A stretch of 64,000 bases of DNA from Pelomonas cellulosilytica (lineage in GTDB: Bacteria; Pseudomonadota; Gammaproteobacteria; Burkholderiales; Burkholderiaceae_C): NCBI RefSeq assembly GCF_021353265.1, contig NZ_JAJTWU010000004.1:1-64000 (forward strand). Reading direction: 5' to 3'. The translations under genes were made by a program, and so were the position numbers. Positions 60,770 to 64,000 of this stretch are shown piece after piece (within the stretch, counting starts at the first letter, position 1; every line of letters starts with the position of its first letter). The notes beneath the pieces were generated by a model. It made no database searches. It was not told the origin of the DNA and saw only the letters and a list, made by a program, of their open reading frames with translations.

Positions 60770-61363
60770 TTGAAACGAGCAGCGGCACCTACGGATGCGC
60801 GCCATTCGCCGGCAGACTGGACTCAAGAGTCCCTGGAGGACGAGGTGCATCGCTCGCTCGGGCGCCTAGTTCACGAAGCTGCGAGGCTCGACTTCTTCGT
60901 CGGCTTGCAGCTGAACTGGCTCGGACCGTACCTCCAGGTCGACGTTTCCAAGTACCTCACCCCTACGAGGCACACCCTCGACAACCGGCTCGCCATCCTC
61001 AGGAAGCTCGTAAGGAAGGCCTACAGGTCCGCGAGACCTGAGGTGATTGCTGAGTTCGACCAGCGGTTTGCGCGCGCACGTTCCGCGCGTGCCCTCAGGA
61101 ACAACTACGCCCACGGCAGATGGGGTGTTTCTGGCAAGCCGGCAGAGTCGCCTCTCGGCCCCCACCATCCCCGAATCCCCGTGCTTGCATTTGTCCGACT
61201 GGACTGGGACATGACGCCGAACCAACCTGACAAGAGCTTCTTCATGACCGTGGACGAACTGCGCGATCAAGTCACGGAGGCGGTCACTGTCTTCAAGGCG
61301 TTCTTCGACTTGCCCGAGAAACACAAGCATCACTGCTTGCCCCAGTGGCACGCAAAGAGGTGA
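60770..61363 (+). CDS. Putative HEPN-like protein
   Basis: A 197-residue helical protein starting with TTG 60770 (MKRAAAPTDARHS). LRNNYAHGRW has the RNxxxH arrangement of HEPN RNases, placed after the helix FDQRFARARSARA. The N-terminal helix LGRLVHEAARLDFFVGLQLNWLG is also typical. It is 28 bp downstream of the NucS-like gene, so the two probably form a pair. Function as an RNase toxin is an inference; many RN-x3-H proteins are not proved to cut RNA. Confidence 0.55.
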   Translation: MKRAAAPTDARHSPADWTQESLEDEVHRSLGRLVHEAARLDFFVGLQLNWLGPYLQVDVSKYLTPTRHTLDNRLAILRKLVRKAYRSARPEVIAEFDQRFARARSARALRNNYAHGRWGVSGKPAESPLGPHHPRIPVLAFVRLDWDMTPNQPDKSFFMTVDELRDQVTEAVTVFKAFFDLPEKHKHHCLPQWHAKR

Positions 61364-61407
61364 TGTCTAGTGCCCGTACCCGAGAAAACTCGGTCCGTGT
61401 TGGTCAG

Positions 61408-63168
61408 CTACAGAGCGTGCCCCTTCAGGATCGGGCATCGTGGCCACATCGGATCGAGGATCAAGGTGTGGATACGCGCCCTGGTAATACCCACACGCAG
61501 CACCTTCCGGCTCTTCTCGTACGGCGGTTCGTCATTCCTCCAAACGAACGAGGATTCCGCCTTCTCAGCGGTCCGCCGCACCTCTCGAACGATGATGACC
61601 CCATCGAACTGCTTACCCTTGGCCTTGTGGAAGTTCATCACTTGAAGCCCGGCCGGCGCCTCGATCCCATCAAGAATTTGCTCCTGGGCGAGCGCCTGGT
61701 CGAGCGCCTGCCTTGCGTTTGTGTAGGCCCCATCCCTGAGCCACTCTTCGGAGAGGCCCGCCGAGATGCGATGCCCCCTTCGGAAAGCGACTAGGAAGTC
61801 CAGCTGCGCTGCGACGCGCAAGAGCTCGGCCTGGCCGGTCGCGCGAAGCGCATGTTTCACGAACAGCCAATCCGTCGCCGGGTCCCCCGTGAAGCCCTCG
61901 ACGTGAAGCTCCACGATGAGCGCGCGGAGCGCCTTTGCGATGTTGATCTGAAGAGGCTTCCCTCCTCGAATCTTCTCCGCCTGCTCCAACAACTTGTCGA
62001 CCGCCGCCTTGCCTTGGCCGGTGGCACGTCGTGCCGCTGCGATCATTCCGATGCTCGTCGCCACATCCAACTCCAACCGTGCAGACTGCTTTGGTTCCAG
62101 CAGGAACGCGGCGAACCTAGCGGAAAGCAGAGCCTCCGCTTCATCGAACAGCAGCTTGTGGCGAACGACCTTGCCTGCGTTCGGTTCAAGCCCGTTCAGT
62201 GCGTTAGACAAGCGAAGCGCACTTCGGTTGTTGCCCACCAAGATCGCCAACGTGTGCCGCTGCTGGTCCGACTCTGCACGCATAGCCTTTAGCACGGCAG
62301 CGATTGCTCGGCGCAGCAGATGGTTCCAGTTTGGCGGCGGCTTCTCGGGTCGATAAGGGAGGACGGAAACCCCCTTGTACGGGGCGCCACGCGGTTTGCC
62401 AGCAAGGACATCATTTCCGAACGCCAGGATTTCCGAGTCAGGGCTTCGATGGTTCTGCGTGCCCAAGTCCACTTCCAACGGGTTTAGTGCAGCCTTGATC
62501 GCAGCAACACGCTCAGGCCCCACACCAGGCAGGAAATCAAAGATTTGCTGGTCGAGGTCGGCCAAGCAGACAACTTGGGTGAGCGGTGCTAGCAGCTCAA
62601 TGCACCTCCAGGCGAACTGACCCGTGTCTTGAGCCTCATCAACAATGACAAGCGGATAACGCTTGGCAAGGGATGTCAGAAGGTACGTGCTGTTGCCTAG
62701 CAGTTCGGCCGCGTTGGGCGCGAACAAATCAAAAGCAATGCGCCCCTCCTCGCGGAACAGCCGCTCGCGTTCCAACACCCATTCAGCCCAACCCTCATCT
62801 TCGTCGTCGATACCACCACTGAACGCCTTCTCGTCCTGTGGCAGCAGGATAGTGAGTTTGTCTGGCGCACCCAACAGATATGCGTGCGCCTTCAGGATGT
62901 CCCAGAAGAACGAATGGAACGTCTGGATCGAAAGCCGCTCCCGCTCCTCCTTGCTTACCTCGACCGCCGCTGCGTCAAGAATCCTCGCGACCGCAGCGCG
63001 CGAAAAGCTGAGGAACAGCACAGACTGCCCAGGCGAAAGACCGTCTTGAATCCGCCTGGCGGCCTTGCGGAGCGCGACGGTGGTCTTGCCACTGCCCGGC
63101 CCGCCAATTACCAGCGCGTGACGTTCGCACGCCAGGACGCTTTCACGGAGCAGACACGGCTCGGGCAT
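61408..63168 (-). CDS. gajB: UvrD/Rep-like helicase, GajB of a Gabija-like system
   Basis: A 586-residue superfamily 1 helicase. ATG 63168 lies 2 bp after the stop of the preceding gene and gives MPEPCLLRESVLACERH with the Walker A IGGPGSGKTTVAL soon after. Motif II is LVIVDEAQDTGQF, motif III LADLDQQIFDFL, motif V NFHKAKGKQFDGVII and motif VI VGITRARIHTL. Adjacent to an OLD-type nuclease gene on the same strand, this is the Gabija layout, in which the helicase helps the nuclease attack phage DNA. Confidence 0.87.
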   Translation of the reverse strand: MPEPCLLRESVLACERHALVIGGPGSGKTTVALRKAARRIQDGLSPGQSVLFLSFSRAAVARILDAAAVEVSKEERERLSIQTFHSFFWDILKAHAYLLGAPDKLTILLPQDEKAFSGGIDDEDEGWAEWVLERERLFREEGRIAFDLFAPNAAELLGNSTYLLTSLAKRYPLVIVDEAQDTGQFAWRCIELLAPLTQVVCLADLDQQIFDFLPGVGPERVAAIKAALNPLEVDLGTQNHRSPDSEILAFGNDVLAGKPRGAPYKGVSVLPYRPEKPPPNWNHLLRRAIAAVLKAMRAESDQQRHTLAILVGNNRSALRLSNALNGLEPNAGKVVRHKLLFDEAEALLSARFAAFLLEPKQSARLELDVATSIGMIAAARRATGQGKAAVDKLLEQAEKIRGGKPLQINIAKALRALIVELHVEGFTGDPATDWLFVKHALRATGQAELLRVAAQLDFLVAFRRGHRISAGLSEEWLRDGAYTNARQALDQALAQEQILDGIEAPAGLQVMNFHKAKGKQFDGVIIVREVRRTAEKAESSFVWRNDEPPYEKSRKVLRVGITRARIHTLILDPMWPRCPILKGHAL

Positions 63169-63170
63169 GG

Positions 63171-64000
63171 TCAGAACAGATCGCCGTTCGCTTCGCCTTC
63201 CTCCTCCACTTCCGGCGGCGGAGGGAACATCGCGTAAACCTGCTTCAGAAACGCCGTCACGGTCGGAGGCAACTCGTTGTACTCGCACAGCTCAAACAGC
63301 CGTGCGGTCCAGCCAGCACCTTTGTTGCTCGCGAAGGCCTTCTTTGCAGTAGCGCGGATGCCTGCCTCGTCCGGCTTCTCCGCAGGGATGCCGACGTTGC
63401 CCGATTCCCCGCTCTCCTTCAGCAAGGTCAAGAAGTTCCAGAGTCGCTCAGCCGGCATCTCGCTTGATACCAGGTCCTCAAATCCTCTGTGGGCATGCTC
63501 AAGCCTGACATCGAAGCTGGCCTCGTACTTCGCCGCTTCAGCCGCGGGCCGATTCGGTTTGCCGTCGTAGAACGCGATGGTCTTCAAGCCAAGCGCCCTG
63601 AAGAAGGTGCCGAACTTCGGGCCGTTGCCGTCCCCATCCGCGTTGAAGAAAGCTGCTCCCGCGATGTCCAGCGGCTGGAGGGTAGCGTCATGCTCCTCCA
63701 TCCGCCGAGCAGCCGCAGGCAATGCGTGGAACTCGGTGATCCCCTCGACCACTACTGCGGCCTTTCCAAGCATGCACTCAGACAGCCCGTACCGGGCGTA
63801 GCGTTTGAACTCGTTGTCCTTCAGCCCCGTCGCGTCCGAGACCTTTTTCGACGTCACCAGACCATCTGCTCTGGACAGCAGTAGCGTTTGCGAGGGTTCG
63901 AATCGCTCGATAACAAAGGGCGAATGGGACGTCACGAAAGCCTGCGTAGTTTTCGTGAGGAGGTAGTCAGCGATCCTCCGTTGCGTATGCGGGGGCACGG
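63171..64000 (-). CDS. gajA: OLD-type nuclease, GajA of a Gabija-like system (partial)
   Basis: Only the C-terminal 276 residues are in the window; the gene continues beyond the right edge. The visible start is the end of the ATPase (HTQRRIADYLL, then AFVTSHSPFVIERF). The TOPRIM domain has AVVVEGITEFHALPAAA (Glu) and NADGDGNGPKFGTFF (acidic motif), then LKTIAFYDGKPNRP. Pairing with the UvrD-like gene 2 bp downstream makes this GajA rather than a solitary OLD nuclease. Confidence 0.83.
   Translation of the reverse strand, partial: VPPHTQRRIADYLLTKTTQAFVTSHSPFVIERFEPSQTLLLSRADGLVTSKKVSDATGLKDNEFKRYARYGLSECMLGKAAVVVEGITEFHALPAAARRMEEHDATLQPLDIAGAAFFNADGDGNGPKFGTFFRALGLKTIAFYDGKPNRPAAEAAKYEASFDVRLEHAHRGFEDLVSSEMPAERLWNFLTLLKESGESGNVGIPAEKPDEAGIRATAKKAFASNKGAGWTARLFELCEYNELPPTVTAFLKQVYAMFPPPPEVEEEGEANGDLF

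Noticed and set aside
1-64000. tRNA or rRNA genes
   Set aside because: I found no cloverleaf with a T-loop GTTCxAxxC pattern or rRNA-like sequence; the phage uses a Xer site, not a tRNA.

Overview
The window is high-GC DNA from a Gram-negative bacterium, most likely a betaproteobacterium of the order Burkholderiales (Comamonadaceae-like). I infer this from protein content: a DUF1302/DUF1329/RND outer-membrane transport block, a DUF1185 protein, several GabD-type aldehyde dehydrogenases and a Zot-encoding inovirus. I have no marker gene that fixes the genus. The window has three parts: a catabolic and transport region (1-28.6 kb), an integrated filamentous phage (about 28.97-35.43 kb) and a dense island of anti-phage and other conflict genes (36-64 kb).

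Region 1 (1-28.6 kb). After a chemoreceptor, an aminotransferase and a cytochrome b561, almost all genes lie on the minus strand in two blocks flanking one plus-strand AraC-type regulator. Block one runs from an aldehyde dehydrogenase (14173) through a nitroreductase, DUF1329, DUF1302, an RND exporter and a secreted YCF48-like protein to an unusual alanine-racemase-like protein. It looks like an envelope machine for a hydrophobic compound. Block two runs from a ThDP enzyme (25870) through an SDR, a BNR-repeat protein, a VOC/extradiol-type protein, DUF1185, an alpha/beta hydrolase, an MhpA-like flavin monooxygenase and a NIPSNAP protein to two aldehyde dehydrogenases. Monooxygenase plus ring-cleavage-type VOC plus C-C-hydrolase-type alpha/beta hydrolase plus aldehyde dehydrogenases suggests meta-cleavage of an aromatic compound. 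An IclR regulator and an APC permease sit upstream. The substrate cannot be read from the sequence.

Region 2 (28968-35432). A nearly complete inovirus has a structural operon on the minus strand: ssDNA-binding protein, minor coat, major coat, terminator, a 26-residue membrane peptide, pIII-like adsorption protein, DUF2523, Zot, a small zinc-ribbon peptide and an HUH replication initiator. Regulatory genes lie on the plus strand at both ends. It is bounded by an exact 15-bp direct repeat; the right copy is part of a dif-like XerC/XerD site. The right-end regulator gene runs across the attachment core. In the circular phage its reading frame and its terminator continue at the left end, so integration swaps the C-terminus of the protein.

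Region 3 (36-64 kb). Gene by gene: a solitary OLD-type ATPase/TOPRIM nuclease; a YhaN/YhaO-type ATPase-nuclease pair; a small XRE regulator with four 15-bp tandem repeats in front of an uncharacterised four-gene cassette; a nucleotidyltransferase-PD-(D/E)XK fusion directly downstream of a SPARSA pair (SIR2-APAZ plus short Argonaute); an orphan putative nuclease; a tight six-gene operon joining a Septu-like ATPase/HNH pair to an ABC-three-component-like set with a PD-(D/E)XK nuclease; a NucS-like nuclease plus a HEPN-like protein; and a Gabija-like pair whose GajA runs off the window. The best candidates for undescribed biology are the SPARSA-linked fusion, the six-gene operon and the 43.6-46.1 kb cassette. 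Start codons were re-evaluated throughout; where I moved one, the entry says why.
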